A DNA stretch of 64,000 nucleotides from the NCBI RefSeq assembly GCF_030385785.1, contig NZ_JAUEDK010000020.1:19090-83089 (forward strand), in the 5' to 3' direction. The stretch comes from Crenobacter oryzisoli (GTDB lineage: Bacteria > Pseudomonadota > Gammaproteobacteria > Burkholderiales > Chromobacteriaceae). Shown piece by piece: positions 8,531-18,016 of this stretch. A program made the position numbers and the translations under genes. Every line of letters begins with the position of its first letter. Within the stretch, counting starts at the first letter, position 1. The notes under the pieces are model-generated. The model was given only the letters and a program-made list of their open reading frames with translations. It was not told the origin of the DNA and did no database searches.

Positions 8531-9691
8531 ATGGAACACTCCAACCTGCCACTGTCCGGCCTGCGCGTGGTGGATTTTTCGCGCGTATTGGCCGGGCCGT
8601 TCTGCACCGCCTTGCTCGGCGATCTGGGGGCTGAAGTAGTCAAGATCGAGCCGCCGCAGGGGGACGACTACCGTGCGATCGGGCCAATGGTGGAGGGCGA
8701 AAGCGCGCTATTCACGGCGATGAACCGCAACAAGAAAAGCGTGGTTCTCGATCTGAAAAATGAACATGGTCTACAGCTGGCCCGAGCGCTCGTCGAGAAG
8801 GCCGACGTGGTCGTGGAAAATTTCCGCCCCGGCGTGGCCGAGAAGCTCGGTATCGGCTACCAGGCACTCAGCGAGCTCAATCCTTCGCTGATCTACGCGA
8901 GCATTTCTGGCTTCGGTCAAAGCGGGCCGGAGTCGCATCGTCCCGCCTACGACATCATTTTGCAGGCGATGACGGGGCTGATGGACGCCACCGGCTTCGC
9001 GGACGGACCACCCACCATGGTGGGCGAGGCGGTAGCCGATGTGGTCAGCGGCTTGTTCGGCTCGTGGGGCATCCTGGTGGCGCTGCTGGCGCGCGCGAAA
9101 AGCGGGCGAGGCACGCATGTCGATATCGCGATGTTCGATGCCACGCTGAGTCTTGCCGCCACATTGGTGTCACGCTACGCATTGACCGGTATCGTCCCGC
9201 AGCGCGTCGGCAACCGTCACCCTATCTCCGCTCCATTCGGAGCATACCGGGCCCGCGACGGCTTCTACGTGGTGGCGGTGCTTAACGACAAGCTGTTTGC
9301 TGGCTTCGCTGCCGCCATCGGGCGCCCCGACCTTGCCGCCGATCCACGTTTTGCCACCGATGAGTTGCGCAGTCTGCACGAGACGTTGCTACGCGAGGCG
9401 ATTGAAGCCTGGTCACAAGCTCTCTCCATTGAACAGGTCAATCAACGGCTGTCTGCCGCCGCGATTCCCGTGGCACCAATCTGGAACGTGAGCGATGCAT
9501 TGGAAAGTGCACAAAGCCTAGCGCGCAAGCTGCTGACGCCTCTCAATGATTCGCCTTTGCCAGGCGTGCGCCTGCCTTCGCAGCCCATCAAATTTTCGGC
9601 CTTCGGCGACAACCGTGTTACGCGTGCGCCGCAACTGGGCGAGCACAGCGTGCAGATATTTCAGGACTGGCTAGGCATGGATGTGTCCTAG
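8531..9691 (+). CDS. CaiB/BaiF-type (family III) CoA-transferase
   Basis: Moves CoA from a donor thioester to a carboxylic acid. The 386-residue protein matches the family throughout: LRVVDFSRVLAGPFCTALLGDLGAEVVKIE near the start, MNRNKKSVVLDLK, and GEAVADVVSGLFG with the catalytic aspartate at D170 (equivalent to Asp169 of formyl-CoA transferase). The acid substrate is not evident. It opens an operon with acyl-CoA dehydrogenase, etfB and etfA, the same logic as the carnitine caiAB-fixAB system: activate an acid as a CoA ester, then oxidise it through a dedicated electron-transfer flavoprotein. LysR at 7384 is the likely regulator. Confidence 0.93.
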   Translation: MEHSNLPLSGLRVVDFSRVLAGPFCTALLGDLGAEVVKIEPPQGDDYRAIGPMVEGESALFTAMNRNKKSVVLDLKNEHGLQLARALVEKADVVVENFRPGVAEKLGIGYQALSELNPSLIYASISGFGQSGPESHRPAYDIILQAMTGLMDATGFADGPPTMVGEAVADVVSGLFGSWGILVALLARAKSGRGTHVDIAMFDATLSLAATLVSRYALTGIVPQRVGNRHPISAPFGAYRARDGFYVVAVLNDKLFAGFAAAIGRPDLAADPRFATDELRSLHETLLREAIEAWSQALSIEQVNQRLSAAAIPVAPIWNVSDALESAQSLARKLLTPLNDSPLPGVRLPSQPIKFSAFGDNRVTRAPQLGEHSVQIFQDWLGMDVS

Positions 9692-9766
9692 TGGCCGATC
9701 TGCACGAATTGGGCACCGCCGCCGCCATAACCAATAACCCCCTGCATCGAGAGAGAGGAAGCCACC

Positions 9767-10906
9767 ATGTCCGAACGACTTGGCATTACCGAGGACGACC
9801 GCGCCATTGCCGACGCCGTCGCCCGCTTTGCACAGAACGAATTGGCACCCCAGGCGCACATCGTCGACCGTGACGAAATTCGCACTACGCGTTATGCCAG
9901 CCAACTGGCCGAACTCGGCGTGATGGGCATGAACCTACCCGAGCGCTGGGGCGGTATCGGTGCCTCGCCAGCCGCGCTGATTTTGTCGATCGCCGAAATC
10001 GCCAAGGCCTGCGGCTCGACGGCATCGATGATCGGTGCCCACTACCTGGCCACCGATTCGATACTCATCGGTGGCGACGATATGATCCGCGACCGCTACC
10101 TGCCCGATGCGGCGAGCGGTGCCAAGCTTGGTGCCTTTGCGCTGACCGAGCCGGGAGCTGGCTCCAACCCGGCTGGCATGATCACGCGGGCGGAACGCGA
10201 AGGCGAGCATTACCGCCTCCGTGGGGTCAAGCAGTTCATCTCCAATGCCGACGATGCGGGCTTCATCGTGGTGTATGCCAAGACCGACCCGAATGCCGGT
10301 ACGCGTGGCATCAGCGCTTTCGTGGTCGATCGCCATACCCCCGGCATCACTGTATCTGCGCCGGAAAAACTGATGGGCATCCGCGGTGCGCCAGCACACG
10401 AGGTTACGTTCGACTGCCTGGTGCCGGTCGCCAACCGGCTCGGTGAAGAGGGGGCCGGTTTCTATACCGCGATGAAGGTACTCGATAACAGTCGACTGGA
10501 CGTCGCCGCCACCAGCCTTGGACTTTCCGAAGCGGCGCTAGCCGCCGCCGTGGCCTGGGCCAAGGAGCGCAAGGTCGGCGGTGAGCCGCTCGCCAATAAG
10601 CAAGGCATCCAGTGGATGCTGGCTGACATGAAACTCCGGCTCGAAGCGGCTTGGTTGATCACATTGCAGGCGGCTGCCAAGCGTGGAGCCGGGGAGAAAT
10701 TCAGCGACTACTCGGCCATGGCCAAGCTGTGTGCCTCTGAGGCGGCGGGCTTCATCACGGATACCGCGCTGCAGGTCCACGGCGGCTACGGTTTTACGCG
10801 CGAGTTGCCGCTTGAGCGGTTGGTGCGCGATGCCCGCATTTTGCGGATCTACGAGGGTGCATCCGAAATCCAGCGTACGGTGATAGCGCGCGCGATGGTG
10901 GCATAA
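9767..10906 (+). CDS. Acyl-CoA dehydrogenase
   Basis: FAD enzyme introducing the alpha-beta double bond into an acyl-CoA and passing electrons to ETF. The 379-residue protein has the family's usual length, the first signature [14 protein letters not shown] (about 124-137), and the second signature [35 protein letters not shown] with the catalytic glutamate near E363, the position used by short/medium-chain enzymes. It lies 75 bp after the CoA-transferase and 13 bp before etfB, so its substrate is probably that transferase's product. Chain type cannot be fixed from sequence. Confidence 0.93.
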   Translation: MSERLGITEDDRAIADAVARFAQNELAPQAHIVDRDEIRTTRYASQLAELGVMGMNLPERWGGIGASPAALILSIAEIAKACGSTASMIGAHYLATDSILIGGDDMIRDRYLPDAASGAKLGAFALTEPGAGSNPAGMITRAEREGEHYRLRGVKQFISNADDAGFIVVYAKTDPNAGTRGISAFVVDRHTPGITVSAPEKLMGIRGAPAHEVTFDCLVPVANRLGEEGAGFYTAMKVLDNSRLDVAATSLGLSEAALAAAVAWAKERKVGGEPLANKQGIQWMLADMKLRLEAAWLITLQAAAKRGAGEKFSDYSAMAKLCASEAAGFITDTALQVHGGYGFTRELPLERLVRDARILRIYEGASEIQRTVIARAMVA

Positions 10907-10919
10907 GGGAGAGACAACG

Positions 10920-11669
10920 ATGAAGGTAATGGTCGCGGTAAAACGCGTAGTGGATTTCAACGTCAAAGTGCGCTGCAAGGCCGACGGCAGTGGTGTGGAG
11001 CTCGCCAATGTGAAGATGGCGATGAATCCGTTTGACGAGATTGCCGTCGAGGAGGCCGTGCGGCTTAAGGAGGCAGGCATCGCGAGCGAGGTGGTGGCCG
11101 TTTCGCTCGGTGCCAAGCCGTGTGAGGAAACCTTGCGCACGGCGCTGGCGATGGGGGCCGACCGCGCCATTCTGGTGGAGAGCGATAGTGAGCTGCAACC
11201 ACTCGCGGTGGCCAAGCTGCTCATGGCCGTGGTCGAGCGCGAGGCACCTCAGTTGGTGCTGCTCGGCAAGCAGGCGATCGACGATGACGCCAACCAGACC
11301 GGGCAGATGCTCGCGGCACTGCTTGGCTGGCCGCAGGGGACATTCGCCTCTCGGGTCGAATTAAGCGAGGGGCAGCTCAAAGTGACCCGCGAGATTGATG
11401 GTGGTCTCGAGACACTGGCGCTCGCACTGCCGGCTATCGTCACTGCCGATCTGCGACTGAATGAACCGCGCTACGTCAAATTGCCGAGCATCATGGCGGC
11501 CAAGAAGAAACCGCTCGCCGTCATCACTCCGCAAGACTTGGGCGTGGACGTAGCGCCTCGTCTGAAACAGCTCAAGGTAGCAGAACCTGCACCGCGACGC
11601 GCCGGCGGTCAAGTAGGGTCGGTCGCCGAGCTGGTAAGCAAACTCAAGAATGAAGCGAAGGTGTTCTGA
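10920..11669 (+). CDS. etfB: Electron transfer flavoprotein beta subunit
   Basis: The 249-residue AMP-binding subunit of ETF ([18 protein letters not shown] at the start, the signature [26 protein letters not shown], and [29 protein letters not shown]). With EtfA it carries electrons from acyl-CoA dehydrogenases to ETF-quinone oxidoreductase. It sits 13 bp after the dehydrogenase and 2 bp before etfA, so the three are co-translated. It may serve this pathway or be the cell's general ETF. Confidence 0.96.
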   Translation: MKVMVAVKRVVDFNVKVRCKADGSGVELANVKMAMNPFDEIAVEEAVRLKEAGIASEVVAVSLGAKPCEETLRTALAMGADRAILVESDSELQPLAVAKLLMAVVEREAPQLVLLGKQAIDDDANQTGQMLAALLGWPQGTFASRVELSEGQLKVTREIDGGLETLALALPAIVTADLRLNEPRYVKLPSIMAAKKKPLAVITPQDLGVDVAPRLKQLKVAEPAPRRAGGQVGSVAELVSKLKNEAKVF

Positions 11670-11671
11670 TC

Positions 11672-12622
11672 ATGACCGTTCTCGTTATCGCCGAACATGA
11701 CAATCACACTCTGAAGGCCGCCACCCTGTCTACCATCGGTGCCGCACTGCAGGTCGGTGATGAAATCCATGTGTTGCTCGCCGGACAGGGGCTTGCTGCC
11801 GTGGTGGACGCAACCGCTCGTATTCCTGGTGTGGCCAAGGTATTGGTAGCCGAGGAGGTGCACCTGGCCCACGGGCTGGCTGAGAACCTGGCACCGTTGG
11901 TGGCCGGACTCGCCCGCCGATACCTGCATGTGCTGGCTCCGGCCAGTACCTTCGGCAAGAACCTTCTGCCGCGCGTGGCGGCACTGATAGACGTGGCACC
12001 AGTGTCCGACGTAATCGCAATCGAATCGCCCGACACGTTCAAGCGCCCGATCTACGCCGGCAATGTGATCGCCACCGTGCAGTCGCGCGACTCGGTCAAG
12101 CTGTTGACGGTACGTAGCACCGCGTTTTCGCCCGTTCCAGTAGCGGGGGGCAGCGCGGAGGTCGAAACGATGGACCCAGGTCTCGACCTTGGTCAGTCGC
12201 GCTTCGTCTCCCGACAGTTAACCGAAACGAGCCGACCGGAGCTCGATAGTGCACGGGTGATCGTCTCTGGCGGGCGCGGACTTGGATCGAGCGAGGCCTT
12301 TAAGCAGATTCTCGAACCGTTTGCTGACCGGTTGGGGGCGGCCATTGGTGCCAGCCGCGCTGCGGTGGATGCCGGCTACGCACCGAATGACTGTCAAGTG
12401 GGCCAGACCGGCAAGATTGTCGCGCCACAGCTCTACTTCGCCGTGGGGATCTCCGGTGCTATCCAGCATCTTGCCGGCATGAAGGATTCGAAGGTGATCG
12501 TGGCAATCAACAAGGACGCAGAAGCGCCTATCTTCCAGGTTGCGGACTATGGATTAGTCGGTGATCTGTTTGAGCTGGTGCCGGAGCTGTTGGCTCAACT
12601 GGACGTTGGAATCGGCGCCTGA
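11672..12622 (+). CDS. etfA: Electron transfer flavoprotein alpha subunit
   Basis: A 316-residue FAD-binding subunit of ETF. The C-terminal FAD domain shows [50 protein letters not shown] and the final signature [24 protein letters not shown]. The ATG follows the etfB stop by two bases. It is the last gene of the CoA-transferase operon. Confidence 0.96.
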   Translation: MTVLVIAEHDNHTLKAATLSTIGAALQVGDEIHVLLAGQGLAAVVDATARIPGVAKVLVAEEVHLAHGLAENLAPLVAGLARRYLHVLAPASTFGKNLLPRVAALIDVAPVSDVIAIESPDTFKRPIYAGNVIATVQSRDSVKLLTVRSTAFSPVPVAGGSAEVETMDPGLDLGQSRFVSRQLTETSRPELDSARVIVSGGRGLGSSEAFKQILEPFADRLGAAIGASRAAVDAGYAPNDCQVGQTGKIVAPQLYFAVGISGAIQHLAGMKDSKVIVAINKDAEAPIFQVADYGLVGDLFELVPELLAQLDVGIGA

Positions 12623-12978
12623 TTCTGGGGGGAGAAAGGTCCGCACTTAGTCGGCAGCAGGGTTGTCGGAGTGCCCGCTGCTTGACCCTGGGAAGGAGCT
12701 TTTTCTGCACTAGGGAAGGGAGGGTGGTGGGGACGCGGCTAGCCTGTCTATTCAATATGGATTAGAAGGGCTGCCGCTTGTCACGGCGTATCCTGCCCTG
12801 GTGTTACAGCAGGAAAAACGTTGCTTTAACCGTTGCTTGTGTTGTCTAGACAGGAAATCGACCGTCCATGTCATGGTCATCGGTTGTGAAGTCGATTGGA
12901 AGACGGCAGCAGTCGAGGCGTCCACGCTGCTTGATCGTCTTGAGGTGTTGTGCCACTCAGTATGCCCAAGGAGAACAT
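12623..12978. other. Intergenic region before the amino-acid-binding protein
   Basis: About 350 bp without a recognisable gene. A loose GCAGC/GCTGC inverted repeat near 12650-12683 could end the etf transcript but lacks a good T run. The promoter of the binding-protein gene should lie here; I cannot place it confidently. Confidence 0.45.
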
Positions 12979-13749
12979 ATGAAGAAGCTTGCCCTTTCGG
13001 TTGCGATCGCTCTGGTATCAACTGGTGCGTTGGCCAAAGACCTAACTACCATCCGTTTCGGTACCGACCCGACTTATGCGCCGTTTGAGTCAAAGGCTCC
13101 AGACGGCAAGTTGGTCGGCTTCGATATCGACCTCGGCAATGCCATCTGCGCCAAGTTGAAAGTCAAGTGTGTATGGGTGGAGAACGCCTTCGACGGCATG
13201 ATCCCTGCACTCAAGTCCAAGAAATTTGACGGCGTGCTGTCATCGATGAATGTGACCGAGAAGCGTGAGAAGGAAATCGCTTTCTCAGACAAACTCTACA
13301 ATGCACCGAGCCGCTTGGTGATCAAGAAGGGCGTCAATCTGTTACCGACAGCGGCTTCGCTCAAGGGGAAGCGCGTTGGCGTGGCGCAGGGCACGATTCA
13401 TGAATACTACGCCAGGGCTCACTGGGAGCCGTATGGTGTGGCAGTTGTGACGTATCCCAACCAGGACCAGGTGTATCTGGATCTGCAGTCTGGTCGCCTT
13501 GATGCCAGCCTGCAGCATGCGGTAGAGGCAGACGTGGGTTTCTTGAAGACCGCAAACGGCCATGATTTCACTTTCTCGGGGCCCGCGTTGAACGATCCCA
13601 AAACGCTGGGGACTGGCTCAGCGATCGGCCTGCGCAAGGAGGACAACGACTTGCGCCAAGCCATCGACAAGGCGATTGAGGAGATCATCAAGGACGGTAC
13701 CTACAAGAAAATCGAGCAGAAGTATTTCTCTATGGACATGTACAACTAA
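12979..13749 (+). CDS. Periplasmic basic-amino-acid-binding protein (ArgT/HisJ type)
   Basis: A 256-residue type-3 solute-binding protein with a signal peptide (MKKLALSVAIALVSTGALA, cleaved before K20). Family marks are IRFGTDPTYAPFESKAPDGKLVGFDIDLGNAICAKLKVKCVWVENAFDGMIPALKSKKFDGVLSSM and YKKIEQKYF near the end. The aromatic and acidic ligand residues resemble lysine/arginine/ornithine- and histidine-binding proteins. AAGGAG stands four bases before the ATG. No permease or ATPase gene is adjacent, so it must work with a transporter elsewhere. Confidence 0.92.
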   Translation: MKKLALSVAIALVSTGALAKDLTTIRFGTDPTYAPFESKAPDGKLVGFDIDLGNAICAKLKVKCVWVENAFDGMIPALKSKKFDGVLSSMNVTEKREKEIAFSDKLYNAPSRLVIKKGVNLLPTAASLKGKRVGVAQGTIHEYYARAHWEPYGVAVVTYPNQDQVYLDLQSGRLDASLQHAVEADVGFLKTANGHDFTFSGPALNDPKTLGTGSAIGLRKEDNDLRQAIDKAIEEIIKDGTYKKIEQKYFSMDMYN

Positions 13750-13780
13750 TCGCTCTCTATTAGTCGTCCGTGATGTCAAT

Positions 13781-13822
13781 GCTATTGGTCGATGAAGACG
13801 GTGTCGGCCAATAGCCTCTTCG
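13781..13822 (+). terminator. Probable terminator of the binding-protein gene
   Basis: GCTATTGG and CCAATAGC form an 8-bp perfect stem around a 19-base loop, followed by CTCTT. The T run is poor, so efficiency is uncertain. Confidence 0.5.
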
Positions 13823-13888
13823 CGACCCTTCCGCTTTGATCGAAGGTGGTGGCGCAAGGGGCGGACTGCACGGGCGTCACGCAAGTAG

Positions 13889-13921
13889 AAACCCCCGCCT
13901 GGCGTGAGCCGGACGGGGGTG
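13889..13921 (-). terminator. Intrinsic terminator of the small secreted protein gene
   Basis: On the minus strand, a stem of CCCCCG with CGGGGG, extended by inner pairs around a GTGA-type loop, ends in TTT. It lies about 50 bases after the stop. Confidence 0.7.
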
Positions 13922-13974
13922 CGATGCGGGCTGCGCAGGACCTTGGCCAGGTCTGCCGCAGCGGAGTGCTTGGC

Positions 13975-14127
13975 TTAGCGAGCCTGCTGGTTGCTCACCG
14001 TTTGCTGGGTCTGCTGCTGGGCCAGGCGTTGCTTGTGCTGAGCCACGCCGTTGGCATCGCCCGGAGCTGCGAACACGGCAGCCGAGCTGGTGGCGAGAAG
14101 AAGGGCGATGAGGGCTTGCTTGATCAT
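13975..14127 (-). CDS. Small secreted Gln-rich protein
   Basis: A 50-residue precursor with a clear signal peptide (MIKQALIALLLATSSAAVFA, cleavage before AP) and a mature part of only about 30 residues rich in glutamine (HKQRLAQQQTQQTVSNQQ). GGAG lies eight bases before the ATG and a terminator follows, supporting a real gene. I do not recognise the family. Confidence 0.65.
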   Translation of the reverse strand: MIKQALIALLLATSSAAVFAAPGDANGVAQHKQRLAQQQTQQTVSNQQAR

Positions 14128-14286
14128 GATGTGTGCTCCGTAAAGTGGGTGGAGCAATCATTCCGTGCCGGCGGTTCTGGCAGGGGCGTCCGTACGGGCG
14201 CGGCTGCATAATGCTTCAAAAAGGACTGTCGGTATTTTGTGCTGCAATAACGGTAACGATTGCATTTATCTAACTACGTATTGCGT

Positions 14287-14311
14287 ATGACTGCAGTTGT
14301 GTTGCAGTCAT
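14287..14311. promoter_or_regulatory. Inverted repeat upstream of the small secreted protein gene
   Basis: ATGACTGCA-N7-TGCAGTCAT, a perfect 9-bp inverted repeat in an AT-rich stretch 160 bp upstream of the small minus-strand gene. It could be an operator. The surrounding 14158-14541 has no gene. Confidence 0.45.
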
Positions 14312-14480
14312 GAAGCTATTGTACATGGTAACCTAAGTTATAATAACTCAATTATTTGAATTGTTTGTTCAGATAAATTGAACTATCGGCGTGCGGCCGT
14401 CCCGTCGACGGGATGGACTACGCCATGACGACTCAGGCTGTGCTTGGCCGGTACCAGTCACAGGCAGGGGCAAGGGACGG

Positions 14481-14506
14481 CGGAGAGACCGGTCGGAGAG
14501 ACCGGT
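14481..14506. repeat. 13-bp direct repeat
   Basis: CGGAGAGACCGGT occurs twice back to back just downstream of the AidB-like gene's 3' end. Function unknown. Confidence 0.75.
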
Positions 14507-14541
14507 CGGGCAACCGGCCCTGTGTGGCGGTCAGATCGGAG

Positions 14542-16221
14542 TCAGCGCCAGTTGCCGTCGAGGATGGCCTGGGTTGTAGCCAGGCTGTCGAGCGCCAGCG
14601 TGCCGAGTACCCGCCCATGTCCGGTCGGCATGCCACCATCGAAACGGCTGGCGATAAACAGTTCTGCGCTGGCCGGCTGGCCGTGGTGGCGCAGCAGCAC
14701 CGCTTGCGCCAAGAGCACCAGGGCCTGCGCCAGTCGTCGCGCGTTAGCCTGCAGCAGTTCGCCCGGCTGGTGCAGCAACGGCTCGAGTGCCCGCAACGCA
14801 GCGAGCAGGCGAGGTTCACCGGCGGCGCCATCTGCCAGGTCGGCCAGGAGCAGGGCAGTGCCGTCCGGTTCGCGCTGGAACGCACGCAGCACGTCCAGGC
14901 ACATCACGTTGCCCGAGCCTTCCCAGATCGAGTTGACCGGCGCTTCGCGGTATAGCCGCGCCATCGGGCCCTCTTCGACATAGCCGTTGCCACCCCAGAT
15001 CTCCATCGCTTCGCCGGTGACCTCGAGCGCGCGCTTGCATACCCAGAATTTCGCCGCCGGTGTGATGATGCGTTTCCATGCTGCCTGCAGCGGGTCGCTA
15101 TCGGCATCTTCGAACGCACTGGAGAGGCGCATCATCAGCCAAGTGGCCGCCTCGCTTTCCAGCGCCAGATCGGTCAGCACGTTGCGCATCAGCGGTTGGT
15201 CGACGAGCAGTCGGCCGAAGGCTTGACGGTGGCGGCAGTGGTGCAGTGCTTGCACGAAGGCCTGGCGGATCAGCGCGGCGCTGCCGATCACGCAGTCGAG
15301 CCGTGTGTGGGTGGCCATCTCAATGATGGTGGGGATACCGCGGCCCTCCTCGCCGATCAGTACCGCGTAGGCGTCACGGAATTCGACCTCGCTGCTAGAG
15401 TTGGAGCGGTTGCCGAGCTTGTCCTTCAGCCGCTGGATCTCGACCGCGTTCTTGCTGCCGTCGGGACGCCAGCGCGGCACGAAAAAGCAGCAGATCGGAC
15501 CGTCGTTGGCATTGCCTAGCCGTGCTACCACTAGGTGTGCGTCGCACATCGGCGCGGAGAAGAACCACTTGTGACCGTTGAGCCGGTATTTGCCGCCTCG
15601 CCCACCATAGGTCACTGGCACCGCCACGCTGGTGTTGGCACGTAGGTCCGAGCCGCCCTGCCGTTCGGTCATGCCCATGCCGATCAGCATCGAGGCCTTG
15701 TCGGGCCACGGCAGATCGCGCGGGTCATGCTGACGTGCGTACAGCTTTGGGCCGAGCGAGGCGAACAGCGCCGTTTCCTTCTGCAGTACCGGGATGGCCG
15801 CGAAGGTCATGGTGGTTGGACACAGCGAGCCGGATTCAATCTGCGCTTGCAGGAAGTAGCCGGCGGTGCGTGCCGCCCACACGCCTGGCTGGGGGCTGAT
15901 CCATGGCAGTGCATGCAGCCCCTGGCTGCGCAGCAGCGACAGCAGCGCGTGCCAGCTGGGATGAAATTCGACGCTGTCGATGCGCTCCCCGGTGCGGCTA
16001 TGAGTGCGCAGTTCGGGCGGGTAGCGGTTGGCCAGCGCGCCGAGCGCCAGTGTATGCGGTTGTCCGAGCTTGGCGCCGAAACGGGCCAGTTGGTCGGCAT
16101 GCCAGTCGGCACCCGCGACGGCCAGTGCGCCCTGCAGCACCGGGTCGCAGCCGTAGAGATTGTAGTCGACCAGGTCGGGCACCTGATTGAACGCGGCTTG
16201 GCTGATAGGCGAACTGCTCAT
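14542..16221 (-). CDS. AidB-like acyl-CoA dehydrogenase family protein
   Basis: A 559-residue flavoprotein of the AidB/large acyl-CoA dehydrogenase group, longer than the usual 380-400 residues. It has an N-terminal AidB region (PDLVDYNLYGCDPVLQGAL), the flavin signature GMGMTERQGGSDLRANTS, KWFFSAPMCDAHLVVAR, and the C-terminal EIWGGNGYVEEGPMARLYREAPVNSIWEGSGNVMCLDVLR. E. coli AidB is made in the adaptive response to alkylation and binds DNA; many relatives are simply annotated as isovaleryl-CoA dehydrogenase-like. A GGGGAG site six bases before 16221 fixes the start. It is a single minus-strand gene. Confidence 0.88.
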   Translation of the reverse strand: MSSSPISQAAFNQVPDLVDYNLYGCDPVLQGALAVAGADWHADQLARFGAKLGQPHTLALGALANRYPPELRTHSRTGERIDSVEFHPSWHALLSLLRSQGLHALPWISPQPGVWAARTAGYFLQAQIESGSLCPTTMTFAAIPVLQKETALFASLGPKLYARQHDPRDLPWPDKASMLIGMGMTERQGGSDLRANTSVAVPVTYGGRGGKYRLNGHKWFFSAPMCDAHLVVARLGNANDGPICCFFVPRWRPDGSKNAVEIQRLKDKLGNRSNSSSEVEFRDAYAVLIGEEGRGIPTIIEMATHTRLDCVIGSAALIRQAFVQALHHCRHRQAFGRLLVDQPLMRNVLTDLALESEAATWLMMRLSSAFEDADSDPLQAAWKRIITPAAKFWVCKRALEVTGEAMEIWGGNGYVEEGPMARLYREAPVNSIWEGSGNVMCLDVLRAFQREPDGTALLLADLADGAAGEPRLLAALRALEPLLHQPGELLQANARRLAQALVLLAQAVLLRHHGQPASAELFIASRFDGGMPTGHGRVLGTLALDSLATTQAILDGNWR

Positions 16222-16342
16222 CGTATCTCCCCGGAATGCCGGTACGCTGCCGACTTCTTGTAGCGTAGCGCATGCTGAATGCGTTGCCGGGAGGGGGCTC
16301 AGGATCGAGAGCGGTAAGGGGGCGCTTGGGGAGGACGGGCAC

Positions 16343-16366
16343 AAAAAAAGCCCCGCGGTGCGGGGC
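16343..16366 (-). terminator. Intrinsic terminator of the HU gene
   Basis: A perfect 7-bp stem GCCCCGC/GCGGGGC with a 3-base loop, followed on the minus strand by seven T residues. Confidence 0.93.
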
Positions 16367-16388
16367 TGCTTGCGTTCGTGGGCCTGAA

Positions 16389-16667
16389 TTAGGCGACGAC
16401 GTCTTTCAGCGCCTTGGCGGCGGTGAACTTCGGCGATTTGCGAGCAGCGATCACGATGGCTTCGCCGGTAGCCGGGTTGCGGCCGGTGCGCTCGGCCGAT
16501 TCTTTTACAGCGAACTTGCCCAGGCCCGGCAGGGTGATGTCAGCGCCGGCCTTCAGTTGTTGGGCGATAATCACGTTGAGCGCGTCGAGCACAGCGGCGG
16601 TTTGGGCCTTGGTTACTTCGACTTTGGCTGCGCCAACGAGGGAGTCGATCAGTTCGGCTTTGGTCAT
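16389..16667 (-). CDS. hupB: HU-family DNA-binding protein
   Basis: A 92-residue nucleoid protein that bends DNA as a dimer. The sequence MTKAELIDSLVGAAKVEVTKAQ and the arm signature GLGKFAVKESAERTGRNPATGEAIVIAARKSPKF are those of HU; IHF would show a different arm. It is monocistronic with a strong terminator. The exact paralogue letter (hupA or hupB) is a guess. Confidence 0.93.
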   Translation of the reverse strand: MTKAELIDSLVGAAKVEVTKAQTAAVLDALNVIIAQQLKAGADITLPGLGKFAVKESAERTGRNPATGEAIVIAARKSPKFTAAKALKDVVA

Positions 16668-17273
16668 TGTTGTATAAGTCCTGTTCGGGTTTGAGACGGT
16701 GCGGCTTTCGCTTGGGGCGTGAAGGATGCCGCTAAAACCAAGCATAGTCCAGCATTTGTGGGGGCATGGTGGCATGTCACACCGGGTTTGTCACCCGCGA
16801 GTAGCATATTGCGGGCAAGTCGGGATAAGAGTGGGCAAGCCGTTGCGGGTTCCCGACAGTCATCTAATGGGTTCGACCCTCCCATCCCTCGTGGCCAGCA
16901 GTGCGGTCACCAGTGCCGACTTTGATTCCAGCGAGGGCTCTGGGCCAGTCCATCATCCTTACGCATGCACAGCGCGGCAGGGGCCATCGGTCTGTGCGTA
17001 GCACGGCCGCTTGGCTTGCTTGAGGATAGCATCGACCGCTTGCCAGGGAGCTTTAGCGCTGGCCTTGCATCGAGCAATGGCCGTCGTCTGTTTTCCTGTC
17101 GGGGTGTGCTCTGCGAAGGGAGAAAGGAGCAGAAGCGCAACTCAATCAAGGTGGTGAAATGCCGTGGGAGTATGGCGGCAATATTTCTGTTGAATGGACA
17201 CGCCTCCGATGTTGACAGCCCCGTCGACGTAGCGACACTTTAAGAAGGAAGGACAAGAAAGGAGGAGACCGCC
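16668..17273. other. 600-bp intergenic region without a supported gene
   Basis: Contains the HU promoter region at its left end and the ribosome-binding site AGGAGG at about 17261-17267. Open frames on both strands have no recognisable similarity. I see no transposon end or tRNA. Confidence 0.45.
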
Positions 17274-17807
17274 ATGCGCAATGCGACCGAACTGATGGTG
17301 CAGTACGCCGCCTACCACCGTGATCGACGTAATATTGCGAGTCACTGCGTGGGGGTGCCATTGATCGTCTTTGCGCTTGGGGTGCTGTTGGGGTGGCCGG
17401 TGTTCATATTGGCCGGCTTGCCGCTGACGCCATCTTGGCTTGGTTGGGCGTTGGCGACGCTCTGGTATCTGAGTCGTGGCAGCCTGGTGCTTGGGTTGGC
17501 GGTCAGCGTGGTCAATGCGCTGCTGGTGTGGCTGGCGATGCCGCTTGCAGCCGGCAGTACCGCAACGTGGCTGGGATGGGGGCTGGCGGCATTTGTACTC
17601 GGCTGGCTGATTCAACTGCTAGGCCATTATTACGAGGGGCGGCGGCCGGCGTTTCTGGAGGACAGGATAGGGCTGCTGGTGGGGCCGATGTTTGTCACCG
17701 CCGAGTTGTTGTTTGCGCTCGGCTGGGGCAAGCCGATGGCGGCCGAGATCGAGCGGCGCGCAGGACCTACGGTACTGTACGACTTGATCCAGCGCGCGAT
17801 GCACTGA
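17274..17807 (+). CDS. Mpo1-like (DUF962) membrane protein
   Basis: A 177-residue integral membrane protein with about four hydrophobic segments. The two family motifs are present: YAAYHRDRRNIASHCVGVPLIVFALGV at the start, and LLGHYYEGRRPAFLEDRIGLLVGPMFVTAELLF in the second half. Yeast Mpo1 is an Fe(II) dioxygenase of fatty-acid alpha-oxidation that uses conserved histidines of these motifs; bacterial members are little studied. The stop codon TGA is also the target site of a mobile repeat starting at the next base. Confidence 0.85.
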   Translation: MRNATELMVQYAAYHRDRRNIASHCVGVPLIVFALGVLLGWPVFILAGLPLTPSWLGWALATLWYLSRGSLVLGLAVSVVNALLVWLAMPLAAGSTATWLGWGLAAFVLGWLIQLLGHYYEGRRPAFLEDRIGLLVGPMFVTAELLFALGWGKPMAAEIERRAGPTVLYDLIQRAMH

Positions 17808-17950
17808 GAACCTGTTCACGATCTGCTGCTCTTGGGTGATCCGGAGTTGAAATGATGCTCAACATGCTTATCTACTCGATAGGTACATTCCCCTTTTTCG
17901 CCTTATTTCGACTTGGCTGACTCTTCGCTCGCGAGATCGGGAACAAGTTC
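17808..17950. mobile_element. MITE-like palindromic element, family 1, copy B
   Basis: 143 bp with ends GAACCTGTTCACGATC / GATCGGGAACAAGTTC and flanking 3-bp duplication TGA (17805-17807 and 17951-17953). The left TGA is the stop codon of the Mpo1-like gene, so the element landed in the stop codon and the duplication preserved it. It now separates the gene from its terminator at 17982. Confidence 0.88.
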
Positions 17951-17981
17951 TGAGAACTTGCCTTATCCGGATTTTCAATGC

Positions 17982-18016
17982 AACAGGGCCGGTGCTATAT
18001 GCACCGGCCCTGTTTT
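17982..18016 (+). terminator. Intrinsic terminator of the Mpo1-like gene
   Basis: The stem AACAGGGCCGGTGC / GCACCGGCCCTGTT with a 5-base loop ends in TTTT. It serves the plus strand and lies beyond the inserted mobile element. Confidence 0.88.

Noticed and set aside
16840..16900. GGGTTCGACCC-like T-arm in the gap after HU
   Set aside because: No D-arm, anticodon arm or acceptor stem can be folded around it.
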